Source of the DNA: Rozella allomycis CSF55
Taxonomy: Eukaryota; Rozellomycota
Assembly (NCBI GenBank): GCA_000442015.1
Contig: KE560649.1
Location: forward strand, 3,225-35,818
DNA: 32,594 bases
Reading direction: 5' to 3'
Shown here piece by piece: positions 20,086-29,495 of this stretch. The notes beneath the pieces were generated by a model. The model made no database searches and was not told where the DNA came from. It saw only the letters and a program-made list of their open reading frames with translations. Position 1 is the first letter of the stretch. Each line of letters starts with the position of its first letter. The position numbers and the translations under genes were made by a program.

Positions 20086-21681
20086 ATGGGACCAAGCCAC
20101 GTAATGAACCCGTTATTGCTATTTACTTTGTTTCTTTCTCTTTGTATGGCTGGGCCAGCTACAGCCCCACCTTCTGGAGAAATAACTTTTGAAGCTCCAC
20201 CACTCTCGTATAGGCTGTACTTTGAAGACAGGGTCGACAACATGGGCGTGAAAATATTCTTTGAACAGTGCAAAAAATACAAAGAAAATGCTTCCATTTA
20301 TTCAAAGTGCAAGGAAGCGTATCAAAAGTATGCTCAAAGAGCCTCTGAAGCTGAAAAGTTGGTCGTTGGATCTGATGTGAAAGTTTATGTTGAGACGATG
20401 CTTGGATATTTCAAAGAATTGAGAGAAGATCTCATAAAAGTTGCTGAATTTATTAAAAAAGTTGATCAAGATACGGGAAATGAATTAGTAGAGATTCTAG
20501 GTATAGAATCAACAGTATCAGTTGAATCTGTAATAAAGTCTATGAAATTGAATGCAAAATATTTATTTGATATCGAGTTTGGAGTTGATGAGAATTCCAA
20601 GAGATTTAAATTTGAAAAAGTGGAATTTGTAGCAAGCATTGTAAAAGCGGGCAAAGAAATTCAAGAATTCTGTAATGAACATAAAAAAGTTCTATTTCAA
20701 GAACATAAACAGCTTTATTTTAAATGCAGAGATGCTTTTGAGGGGTACATGTCTTCTAGTGAGCAAAACGAGAAACTCAATAGTCCAGAAGCTTACATAT
20801 CCGTAATGGCATTAAGACTTGAGAAGTTTGCTAAAGATCTCGTGGAGGTGACAGATAATTTGGTTAAAATAAATGGTTTTAAGCAGAAAGCCTTTGAACT
20901 ACAAACATCGATAAAGGTAATTCTAGCCTTCACAGGATTTGATGAAGAGCAAATGCTAAAAGAATATAAGGCTATTTTAAATGGAGGTAAACCAAGAGAA
21001 GCTTCAAAAAATAAAAGAAAAGTTAAGATAACTGAAGATGATAAGATTCCTGGTGATATTGTTTTTAGCGCACCATTTAAATCAATGAGATATTATTTTG
21101 AACAATCAGTGGATGCACAAGTCATGCTAACTGTCATCAACAAAGTTATGCAATATTGCAATTCAAACAAATTAGAAATGTTAAAAAAGAACAAGGGGAT
21201 TTATATTGAGTGTAAAAAACCATTTGATGTTTACAATTCTAAAGCTGATTTAGCCGAGAGAACATATATTGCTCCCTTTATCAATCTTTACGTGGAGAAT
21301 ATGACTGAAGCAATGAAATTACTTGTTGAACAATTGAAGGATGCCACAGACCTGATCAGTGGACAATTTAATCTCGATGGCATGAAACTAAAAGATGAAT
21401 TAAAATTCATGCGCCAGAATTGCAAATTTGAAACATCTGTAATTATTGATCAAATGTATTGGGCTGGACTTCCAAAACCAACACAAAATAAACCAACAAC
21501 ACCACAGCGGCTGCCCCTACCAGCGAATAACAATTTTAACAAACGCATTAGTCAAAATTCTAATCAACCTGATTCGGAAAACAAAAATAATATGTTAGTG
21601 ATATTTGGACCAACCATTTTAGTTCTCCTTGTTATTGGTGGCGTTATCTATATGAAGAAGAAGAAAGGTCGAAAATATTAA
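20086..21681 (+). CDS. Type I membrane protein with a triplicated extracellular domain
   Basis: A single exon of 531 aa. Residues about 8-22 are a signal peptide (LLLFTLFLSLCMAG), residues about 503-522 a transmembrane helix (MLVIFGPTILVLLVIGGVIY), and a short KKKKGRK cytoplasmic tail follows. The outside part holds three divergent copies of a helical unit at about residues 36-125, 158-262 and 325-424. Each has a Y-F-E or equivalent start, a pair of cysteines (62/75, 196/214 and 358/376) with the second in a Y-x-x/I-C-K/R-x-x-F/Y context, then a long amphipathic helix ending near DLI. Copies 1 and 3 share an I-x-F-x-A-P lead-in. A Pro/Asn-rich stalk precedes the membrane. No known family is recognised. 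It is a good candidate for a lineage-specific cell-surface protein. Confidence 0.75.
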   Translation: MGPSHVMNPLLLFTLFLSLCMAGPATAPPSGEITFEAPPLSYRLYFEDRVDNMGVKIFFEQCKKYKENASIYSKCKEAYQKYAQRASEAEKLVVGSDVKVYVETMLGYFKELREDLIKVAEFIKKVDQDTGNELVEILGIESTVSVESVIKSMKLNAKYLFDIEFGVDENSKRFKFEKVEFVASIVKAGKEIQEFCNEHKKVLFQEHKQLYFKCRDAFEGYMSSSEQNEKLNSPEAYISVMALRLEKFAKDLVEVTDNLVKINGFKQKAFELQTSIKVILAFTGFDEEQMLKEYKAILNGGKPREASKNKRKVKITEDDKIPGDIVFSAPFKSMRYYFEQSVDAQVMLTVINKVMQYCNSNKLEMLKKNKGIYIECKKPFDVYNSKADLAERTYIAPFINLYVENMTEAMKLLVEQLKDATDLISGQFNLDGMKLKDELKFMRQNCKFETSVIIDQMYWAGLPKPTQNKPTTPQRLPLPANNNFNKRISQNSNQPDSENKNNMLVIFGPTILVLLVIGGVIYMKKKKGRKY

Positions 21682-21819
21682 CTTGCTCAATAAATTAATT
21701 TAAATTTTAGTCAAAATATTTATTTAATGACATTTGAAATAGTATGCAAAGACAGGATCGCGATAGAGTCACCCTCGTTGAATCGTCTATGTAGAATATT
21801 ATGAAGTGAAATCAAAGTA

Positions 21820-23518
21820 TTATTTATTTAATTTTAATTCTTCAAGTTCTTTCAACAAAGATTTTTCAGTATCAATTTTCGCTAGTTGGTTTAACTGCAA
21901 TTTTGTTCCACTGTCTCTTTGTTTCTTAAGTTCTTCAATTTGAGAAATCTTTTTCATCAAACTTTTCATTTTCTTTTCTGTTTCAGAAAGAGGAGTACCA
22001 TTCGACTGCGCATTCTTCGTAGCATTTTTAGCTTGATTGCCATTTTTATTTCTCAAATGAGGGGGTACGTAACCTTGATTAAACTAAACCAAAATGTATA
22101 CCAGTTGATGCAGGTTTATTATTTGAAGCCGCGGGCTTTCGAATTAGTTGAATTTCTCTAAAGGATACCAAGTCTTTAGATGGTCTCCATTTAACTTGAT
22201 TAACTTCTTTAAACTGTTCATGGATTAAAACAGCCCCGGAGTAATCAATAAACTTGAACCCATTGTCAACACGCAATCTTGGAGCTAATGTCGCAGCTAA
22301 TAAAACACTTCCATCAAGAGACCATGTAATTTCAGTTGCATTATTAGCATTGGTAGACGTAACCTTTTCCAATTTTTCTAAATTCCATATATCCAAATCT
22401 CCTGCCAGATTTCCAAATCCTCCCAGACAAAGCAAATTTCCTTGTGGATTGAATATTGCTGTATTTCGATGACTAGCACCGAAATCAAATACTTTGCGGC
22501 ATTTATTGTCAAACATTACAGCTTTAGCTGGCATATCTACATTTTAGAATCTTAATTTTAGTACATCCATAGACAACAACAAAGTCTTTAGCATTTGGAC
22601 TCCATGAAACATCATAAATGGGACCTTCCTTATCTAAACCAATTCTTGCATCGAAACCACCGCGAGATGAGAGAATGTATAGATTGGTCTCTCCGTAGTA
22701 TGATTTTCCAGTTTGATCAACCTCAGTATGAGTTAGAGCAAGTAATGACACTCCGTTTGCACTCCAATGAAAATCAATTCTGTCAGCTTTAAAAAATGAC
22801 TTTTGTGCGATTGGGACAGAAAAGTTTGGAAGTTGATACAATCGAATCATCGCTGGAGATCCCTAATTGGAAGATCAAATGAAACATACCTTGATCTCCG
22901 GAAGAAAAGTTGCAACCATGTATGGATTGCAAGATGGGGAAAAAGAATAGGCAGCCAACCCTTCAATTTTAATCTTTAACGAACATTGCACTTGAGCTTG
23001 ACCCTGAGGTTGAAAGAAATGGATCTCATTGGTAACCAATCGTCCAAAGTAAGCTTCATCTCTTGTCCACTGAACCTTCCATGACTTCATATTTTTTTGT
23101 TGCCACGAGTAGATTATCTCGCCAGATCTTACGTGAATTATTTTAACATTTTTGGTTTCCTGGTCTTCGACACTTTAAATATATCGAATTACTAAATTTC
23201 TCGTAAATGGACAAAAAGTTTCCATTCGGTGACAATTCAAAATCTTGGACGTCTCCAGGAAAACTGAGAATAATATTAAAGTTTTCCGCATCTAAAACTT
23301 TAATCAGGTCACTTGTGGAATAAGCTAACAAAGAACCATCTGTGGAATAGCAAGATAACCTGATCTTCCCGTCAACTCTATTTTCACACAAGAATGTTCA
23401 TACTTGAAAAGCTGCTTGGTGGAGTCCTTGTCAGCAGAAAATTCTTTGACTACAAGAGACTCTGGTGAACGGTCTAAAATTTAAAATAGATAAATATTTT
23501 ACAAAGAAAAGCAGACAT
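21820..23518 (-). CDS. EIF2A: Translation initiation factor eIF2A
   Basis: The spliced product is 510 aa from ATG 23518, with introns at 23474-23502, 23378-23403, 23165-23192, 22863-22889, 22537-22564 and 22074-22101. It is a beta-propeller with family landmarks in order: SWSPNAKDF, KSFFKADRIDF, SYYGETNLY, GPIYDV, MPAKAVMFDNKC, VFDFGASHRNTAIFNPQGN, GFGNLAGDLDIW, APRLRVDNGFK, then YVPPHLRNK and a C-terminal coiled coil (KKISQIEELKKQRDSG). eIF2A is the monomeric factor able to deliver Met-tRNAi independently of eIF2 and is unrelated to eIF2-alpha. Human eIF2A is 585 aa, so this one is slightly short. It is divergent from GNL1 across 147 bp. Confidence 0.92.
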
Positions 23519-23665
23519 TTGCTCAGCCACGATGGATTACTGCATTGATGAGGGAATATGTACACAATACCGGTATAATGCATAAGATTAAGAATATAAA
23601 TTTAAATTTAATTCTTCATGTTGTAACAAGTTTATTGAGGACTTAGAAATTTCAGCCACACATAG

Positions 23666-25504
23666 ATGCCAAGAAAGATACCCTATAGTGGTAAAAAGAA
23701 AAAGGAATATTTGATACAAAAACGAAAAGAAAAGAGCGAGATTAATAATTCTGGAGATGAAGACAATGAAAATGTTTGTCACACCTCAGGATTGAAGAAC
23801 TTTAAGCCTGTTGTTTTTGTGTCAGACAATCCTTCACCGCAAAAGTAAATGTGGAATTGCAAGATATTAGTCTGACATCTGCGTTTCAAAGGTTAAGTGC
23901 TTCTGAAATCGAAGAGCGAAAACAAAGAGCTATGGAACCATACATGGAATTGGGACCAGAAGCATTGGAGATAGAACCGAAAGATATATATCCAGAGGTT
24001 ATTGATATACCTAAACGGCCATATTGGAATTATGAAATGACCAAGGAGCAAGTGGAGACCAACGAAGAGAAAATGTTTCATGAGTGGCTGGAAAAAGTTG
24101 GACATGAAAAGAAAGAATTATCTTTTTATGAAAGGAACTTGGAAGTATGGCGCCAGCTTTGGAGAGTGATTGAAATGAGCGATGTGATTTTATTCATTGT
24201 CGACATTAGACATCCCATCCTGCATTTTCCACCATCTTTGTATAACAACATTGTAAACGAACATGAAAAAGAGATCATCGTTGTTTTTAGCAAAGTATCG
24301 AAATGAATTGCAACTCAAATTAGATAGATTTGGTTAGTCCTCAGACTGTTTTTGCATGGAAAGAATACTTTAAAGAAACGTTTCCAAAAGTAATGACTGT
24401 AACTTTTTCAATATTTTCTTGTGATAAATTAACAGTTTCAGATACAAACCCATGTAAGTTAAATGCGACTTATAGATTATAGTTTTTCTTCAGCAGAAAA
24501 CCAAACGTCAAAAGAAAAGGTATTATAAAGCCGTTGGTGTGAAGCCAATATTTAAAGCATGCAAAAGTTTAAATATAAGGAAAAATTCAGTAGAAGTTAA
24601 TTGGGATGAATTAATTGAAAAATATTCCCATTCCTTTCAAAATATATTTGAAGAAGAGAATGAAATTGAAGATTTGAACATTGAAATGATCAAAGCGGAA
24701 CATCCAATTACTTTAAAAGATCAAAATAATGCTTTGAAGGACTTAATTACAATTGGACTTGTAGGTAAACATATCTGTGATATGTAAAAGGACATCCTAA
24801 CGTTGGGAAATCATCATTAATTAATGCAATAGTGGGTAAAAAGGTTGTGAGTGCGTCGAGAACCCCTGGCCATACAAAACATTTTCAGACCATCCATCTT
24901 TCTCAAAATGTCCGTTTATGTGATTGTCCAGGAATTGTCTTTCCTGCTTTAATTTCTAAACCATTGCAAGTAATTTCATTAAGTATTCAAAATTGATTCT
25001 TTGCGGAATGTTCAATATTGCTCAAGTTCAAGAGCCTTATTCATCGGTTCAATACTTGGCTGAAAGATTACCTCTAGTGAAAATACTCAAATTAGATCAT
25101 CCTGATCAATTAGATCCAAATTTCAAATGGTCAGCTTATGCAATATGTGAAGGTAATTCACATTAATATGTTCTAAAAGCGTTTGCGTTATCTAAAGGAT
25201 TTTTCACAGCTAGAGCTTCGAGACCGGATGTTTATAGAGCCGCTAATATGATATTAAGATGGACCTCTGAAGGCCGCCTTTTGCTTTCATTCAAACCAAA
25301 AGGCTATTCTAGCGATAAATACACCCATATTAAGATTAATCAATCAGAAAAATACGATTCTGAAGAATCTGAGAGTGTAACTGAGTCTGATGGCATTGAA
25401 GACTATCAATGTAAAAGATGTTTGTTAATGTCAAAATAGTCGCTGATAATAACAATAAATCTTTTGGTTTTGAAGTATTGTCTACAAACGACGATGAAAA
25501 ATAA
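23666..25504 (+). CDS. GNL1: GNL1, circularly permuted GTPase
   Basis: The spliced product is 548 aa, with introns at 23845-23870, 24295-24323, 24454-24482, 24765-24790, 24970-24995 (GT-TG border), 25153-25179 and 25411-25439. The start MPRKIPYSGKKKKEY matches GNL1. Next come RPYWNYEMTKEQ, LEVWRQLWRVIEMSD and DIRHPILHFPP. The GTPase motifs are in permuted order: G4 (S-K-I-D) before G1 (GHPNVGKSSLINA), then G2 (TPGHTKHFQT) and G3 (DCPGIVFP). G4 has Ser in place of the usual Asn of NKxD. The IAQVQEPYSSVQYL and ARASRPDVYRAAN blocks complete the C-terminal half. The YlqF/YawG class to which it belongs includes ribosome biogenesis GTPases; the exact role of GNL1 is less clear. Confidence 0.9.
24970..24995 (+). 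other. Second atypical GT-TG intron, in the GNL1 gene
   Basis: The 26-nt interval starts GTAATT and ends AATTG. Its removal joins KPLQ to ILCGMF with no gap against the family (L-Q-x-L-x-G). The only internal AG would leave a 14-nt intron. Both GT-TG introns in this window share the AATTG end and a 26-nt length. Confidence 0.65.
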
Positions 25505-25535
25505 TCAATAAAGCAGGTTTTATAATCATTAACAT

Positions 25536-27080
25536 TTATTCACGTCTCTTTGGTAATACATAAAAGTCTTTGGCGATGGTAGTGAAATGCGTCAACTCTG
25601 TTGTAGGCGGGTATGATGGAGGTAATGGAAAAGGTTTAATATCATAATCTGAAATAACAACGGCAATCATCAATGTCAATTCAAGCATAGCTAAATGCCT
25701 CCCTGGGCAAATCCTTGTTCCACCTCCGAATCCCATAAAACTATTCATCTGTTTCTTATGAATATCTTCGTCATCAATATTCCATCGTTCTGGATTAAAT
25801 TCAAATGCATTTTCAGTTGGACATGCTCTCAAAGAAGCTACACGAGTAAGCAATGCAATATCTGTTCCCGCTGGAATATGATGTCCATGCAAAACCTCGT
25901 CCTCAATATTAGACGCTTGAAAAAATGGTGCTACGCTCTTCAATCTCATAGTTTCTTTGATAACATTCGTAATGTACGGAAATTCTTCTTGCTTTAAATC
26001 TGAAATCTTCTCTTCGGTTAATGATGATCTATCACCGAGAACTAAATCAGCTTCTTCCTGAATCTTTCTTTGCACTTCAGGATATTTGATTAAGAAATAG
26101 AGAATCCACATCAGTGTTGACGAAGTAGTTTCGTACCCTGCGATCATCACTTGCATAATATTTCCCTTCATTTGCTCAATCGTCATTTTGGGAACTTTAG
26201 AATCGAAATTGGCTTCTCTTTGAGTTTGTAATAATGATTCCATTAATGTCCTGTTAAGCACATTCTTATCTCCCTTTTTCTCGACATATGACTTTATCAC
26301 CACATCAATAATTGAATATATTCTTTTGATAATTTTTTCAACTTTTCTATCCTCCTTTGTTTTGTAAAACATCCATAAAGGAAAACCTCCAAATAAGCGA
26401 TCGCCTGTCACTTTAAATACTAATCCCATTTCATTCAATAATGAAGGCGGCAAAAGATCTTCTTGACCATAAGCAAAAGCACTCTCAATAATTATCTTTA
26501 ATGCTGCATTCTGAAACAAAGGACATGGATCATGTAGTCTTTTCTCATTGAAGTCGGCCTTTTTGATAAGAAACTGATCAACTATTTCGTTAGCATTTTT
26601 AGTAAAATCTGAAAACTCGTGCTTCAATGCACAAATATGTTTTGCGAAAATATTGTTCATAGAAGCCAGCCGGTTCGGGGCAAAAGATGGTGTAACTAGC
26701 TGTCTTGCATCCTTCCATTCGCTTCCTTCGTTCGAAAACACACCCATTGTGTGCAATCCTTCAAACACTTGTGGAACTTTATCGCCACGTGTATACTTTT
26801 GCGGTCGATTCTTTAATATATATTGTACGACTTCCATATCAGAGATTATAAGTGTTTCTTGACCAAATAGTTTAATTTTATACATTGGTCCATACCCCCA
26901 CGCCCAAGATTCAAGTTTCTGGCTAAAGTTTTCAGGATTTATTTCAAAGGCTACACCAAAAAATGGAAGCCCCTTTGGACCGGGGATTTCTGCCGGCAGG
27001 CGTCTCTTATAAAAGAACCTGAAGAAAATGAATGCGTATATTGCGGATGCGGCTATTGCTGTTAATATAATGACGGCCAT
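25536..27080 (-). CDS. Cytochrome P450 monooxygenase
   Basis: A single exon of 514 aa. An N-terminal membrane anchor (VIILTAIAASAIYAFIFFRF) and a basic, proline-rich hinge (RRLPAEIPGPKGLP) indicate ER attachment. The P450 signatures are complete: oxygen-activating I-helix AGYETTSS, ExxR in KETMRL, PERW, and the heme loop FGGGTRICPGRHLAMLE with its cysteine ligand. The substrate is unknown, and nothing suggests sterol 14-demethylase. Electrons would come from an NADPH-P450 reductase; the diflavin protein at 3349-5459 is not that enzyme by sequence. The absence of introns across 1.5 kb stands out in a window where most genes have 2-8. It is convergent with GNL1, with 31 bp between. Confidence 0.93.
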   Translation of the reverse strand: MAVIILTAIAASAIYAFIFFRFFYKRRLPAEIPGPKGLPFFGVAFEINPENFSQKLESWAWGYGPMYKIKLFGQETLIISDMEVVQYILKNRPQKYTRGDKVPQVFEGLHTMGVFSNEGSEWKDARQLVTPSFAPNRLASMNNIFAKHICALKHEFSDFTKNANEIVDQFLIKKADFNEKRLHDPCPLFQNAALKIIIESAFAYGQEDLLPPSLLNEMGLVFKVTGDRLFGGFPLWMFYKTKEDRKVEKIIKRIYSIIDVVIKSYVEKKGDKNVLNRTLMESLLQTQREANFDSKVPKMTIEQMKGNIMQVMIAGYETTSSTLMWILYFLIKYPEVQRKIQEEADLVLGDRSSLTEEKISDLKQEEFPYITNVIKETMRLKSVAPFFQASNIEDEVLHGHHIPAGTDIALLTRVASLRACPTENAFEFNPERWNIDDEDIHKKQMNSFMGFGGGTRICPGRHLAMLELTLMIAVVISDYDIKPFPLPPSYPPTTELTHFTTIAKDFYVLPKRRE

Positions 27081-27981
27081 GGGTATGTATCTAACGCGAG
27101 GAAAACCTTAATGCGTCGGAGACTTTAAGATAAGATTTCTAGACAAGTCATTAGATCTTAATGACTTGATGATCAATTTTTTTTGTTTTAATAGTATTTT
27201 TATACTTTAATAGGAAAGGGAAAACATTTTTCAAAATCAACTTGACGTTGAAACAATCCCTCCTCCCAGAAGTATATAGAATTTAGCTACATGTAATCCT
27301 AAATCTTAAATTACCAACATTCTGTTCTTTGTCATTTTATGTGTGTTCGATAAATTTGAAGATTCCACTGTAGTCGTATTAGTGTTTAAATTTGAATGAG
27401 TATTATCCATCAAGATCTCATGATTATGATGATAGTTAAAGGATTATAAAAATGCTTATTTCACTTGACAGATTATCCATCTGGCTTACAAAAGAAACTT
27501 CTAAGCGAGAGTCAGACAATCGGTATTGGCCTTAATTACGCGGAAGCGGGGAGAAATTAGAAATGGGGAAACGTCACCCACATTTTGAACATTAAGATAA
27601 CAAACCAAAAGAGAGTGACACATGAAGCACTTGATATGTTACTTTTCATATCACTGTCATTTTGATTGGATATCTTGATGTTTAAAATGTGGGTGACGTA
27701 GTATGACATTCCCCCATTTCTAATTTCTTTCTTAATGTCGATCAGAGAATGACAGAGATAATACTGTTTTCCCCATGGTTGAAATTCACGACCAGTAACT
27801 GCGCAATATCCTCGCATTTACAATTTAAAACTCTTTGACTCTCAAGACTGTAAGATTTAATGTATGCTTTGAATTGCTTACACCTTATTGTTATTAAAAG
27901 GTGAACTTCAAAGGTCATTTTAGCACCACTCAACATGCTGATTTAGTCTTTCATTAAATGTGGAACCCTGGCCATTTTGAA
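27081..27981. other. Long non-coding interval
   Basis: About 900 bp, the largest gene-free stretch in the window, lies between the divergent P450 and Mpo1-like genes. It holds the 177-bp inverted-repeat element at 27552-27728 and presumably both promoters. Short open frames on the minus strand overlap the palindrome and show no family features. No tRNA or other RNA gene could be supported. Confidence 0.5.
27552..27728. mobile_element. Palindromic MITE-like element
   Basis: The left arm begins agaaattagaaatgggg (27552) and the right arm ends ccccatttctaatttct (27728), an exact inverted match. Inside, the arms continue imperfectly (cgtcacccacattt against aaatgtgggtgacg) through most of the element, leaving a short unpaired centre near 27640. 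A clear target-site duplication is not seen. It has the size and form of a foldback MITE or a large hairpin. No protein is encoded. Confidence 0.6.
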
Positions 27982-28604
27982 ATGTGGGTTCGAAAGTACT
28001 TAAATTTTGAGAGTCAACTGCTATTCTATTCACAATATCATCACCAAAAAGTGTAACACTTGAATTCAATTATAATTAGCAACAAAATTATACATATCAT
28101 ATGTATACCAACCATTATGTTCACGGTAATGATAGCAATGAGCGCCTACATTCCAAAATATAACTTTCAAAATATCATAGACATACAATTTACGTATGTT
28201 ATGACTTCAATTTATGTTATTTACTATCTACTCTTGGAGCCAGTAGCCGGGGTAAATTATAGTGTAGCATAATAAAGGCATTATATGCGCCAATTCTATT
28301 ACTAATGACTCATTATGCAGAGAAACTTGCTCTTGACGGAGTAGATATGAAATGGGTTCTTATTGTCCATGTCGCAGCATGGATATTGCAATTCGTAGGT
28401 CACGGGGTGTTCGAAAAGCGAGCACCAGCATTATTGGATTCACTATTCCAAGCGTTCCTTTTGGCTCCATTTTTTGTATTCATGGAAGTTCTTTTCGCAA
28501 TGGGCTACCGACCAGTGCTCCGCACTAAAATGGAGGAATTGACGGTACAAGCTATCAAAGATTATCGGAACCAAAAAGCGAAAAAACAAAATGCCAAGAA
28601 ATAA
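27982..28604 (+). CDS. MPO1: Mpo1-like fatty acid alpha-dioxygenase (DUF962)
   Basis: The spliced product is 189 aa, with introns at 28053-28079 and 28252-28277. ATG 27982 gives a start leading to LLFYSQYHHQKVNKIIHIICIP, the conserved histidine-bearing N-terminal motif of this family (YHHxxxN...H). LLLEPVAG, then VHVAAWILQFVGHGVFEKRAPAL, supplies the second histidine cluster. Four or five hydrophobic spans predict an ER membrane protein, and the tail is Lys-rich. Yeast Mpo1 is an Fe2+-dependent dioxygenase that removes C1 from 2-hydroxy fatty acids in phytosphingosine breakdown. The gene lies about 3 kb from the Lcb1 gene of sphingolipid synthesis, but linkage may be chance. Confidence 0.88.
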
Positions 28605-28631
28605 ATATGTGCATTGTCAATTTTATTAAAA

Positions 28632-29064
28632 TTAGATAGAGGAAGGATACATCATCTAATATTAACTTGGAAATAAAGCTAGTTACCACTCTAGCAGATG
28701 CACCAAAGGTCTTTGCTGGCAAGTTCTTTTTGAATTGAGCTCTAACAGCACCGGTGTTTCCATGAGAGCGGGTGATTTTTCCCCAGATGCAGCGAATATG
28801 GGATCCGTTTTTTTCTCTGCGAGCACGGTAGACGTAAGCGACGCGCTTTCCGAGATAAAATGCAGTGTCTTCTTTTGTTTGGACATTTTCGATTTCAAGA
28901 AGAGTGGTGTTGGCATCTGTGCTGCGTTTGCCACGTTTGAATCCGAGGATACGAGCCTTGCAGTATAAACTAGAGTTAGAGGATTGCTTGCGAGTTGAAT
29001 TTTATAGTATTTTTTTAAAGAATCATTGATTTTGAATTTTGGCTTACCGGATAGGTTGAGTCAT
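28632..29064 (-). CDS. RPL33: Ribosomal protein eL33 (L35A)
   Basis: The spliced product is 107 aa, the same length as yeast eL33, with introns at 28970-29047 (78 nt) and 28656-28686 (31 nt). The first exon codes only MTQPI plus two bases of an Arg codon. The body has YLGKRVAYVYRA, IRCIWGKITRSHGNTGAVRA and LPAKTFGASARV, ending in MMYPSSI. It is a 60S subunit protein. The first intron is about three times longer than any typical one here and lies near the start codon, with a CTAAC element just before its AG, as in ribosomal-protein introns of yeasts. Codons are biased to C-ending, as expected for a highly expressed gene. It is divergent from Spb1. Confidence 0.95.
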
Positions 29065-29495
29065 TTCAATACCAGGGGCTGGTGGGAAAGAAAAATTTCA
29101 GAGAGGCTTGGGTCGAGTGAAATTTCATAGTTTCATGCTCATACTCGGTATTTATTGTAATTTCTGCGTTAGAACTATTTAATAATGATTTAAAACTTGT
29201 TAATTTACTGCGAGGATAAATGCCTCAGAGGGTATACTATTTTGGCTGTAGAGAATCTATATTTTTGCAAAGTGTGCATCTCTGAAAGTTGAATTGATAA
29301 TATTATTCTTTATTCTTTAGAACAAGAGACTAAGACTTTAGAGAGTTGCGGGATGGCATTGAAATTCTTGTAACAAAATGAGATTACATTTCTGCACATA
29401 ATAAATAAATAATAGAGTATTTTAAAACTTAATTTTGTAATATATTTTGCGCTGTTGCAGTATTATTAGTCACCATAATTCTATACCCTGGTAAA
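29065..29495. promoter_or_regulatory. Divergent promoter of two ribosome genes
   Basis: A 431-bp interval lies between the start codons of eL33 and Spb1. An AAAAATTTC sequence near 29090-29099 resembles the yeast RRPE element of ribosome biogenesis promoters. A GT...AG pair near 29437-29460 could be a 24-nt intron in the Spb1 5' untranslated region. I see no supported RNA gene. Confidence 0.35.

Noticed and set aside
27557-27936. Small minus-strand proteins in the intergenic gap
   Set aside because: They overlap the palindrome and have no start context, motif or splicing support.
27960-28000. Possible tRNA because of a GGTTCGAAA-like T-loop
   Set aside because: No matching acceptor, D or anticodon stems surround it, and the bases code the Mpo1 N-terminus.
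29065-29495. A spliceosomal or other structured RNA gene
   Set aside because: I compared by eye with U1, U2, U4, U5, U6 and SRP landmarks and found none.
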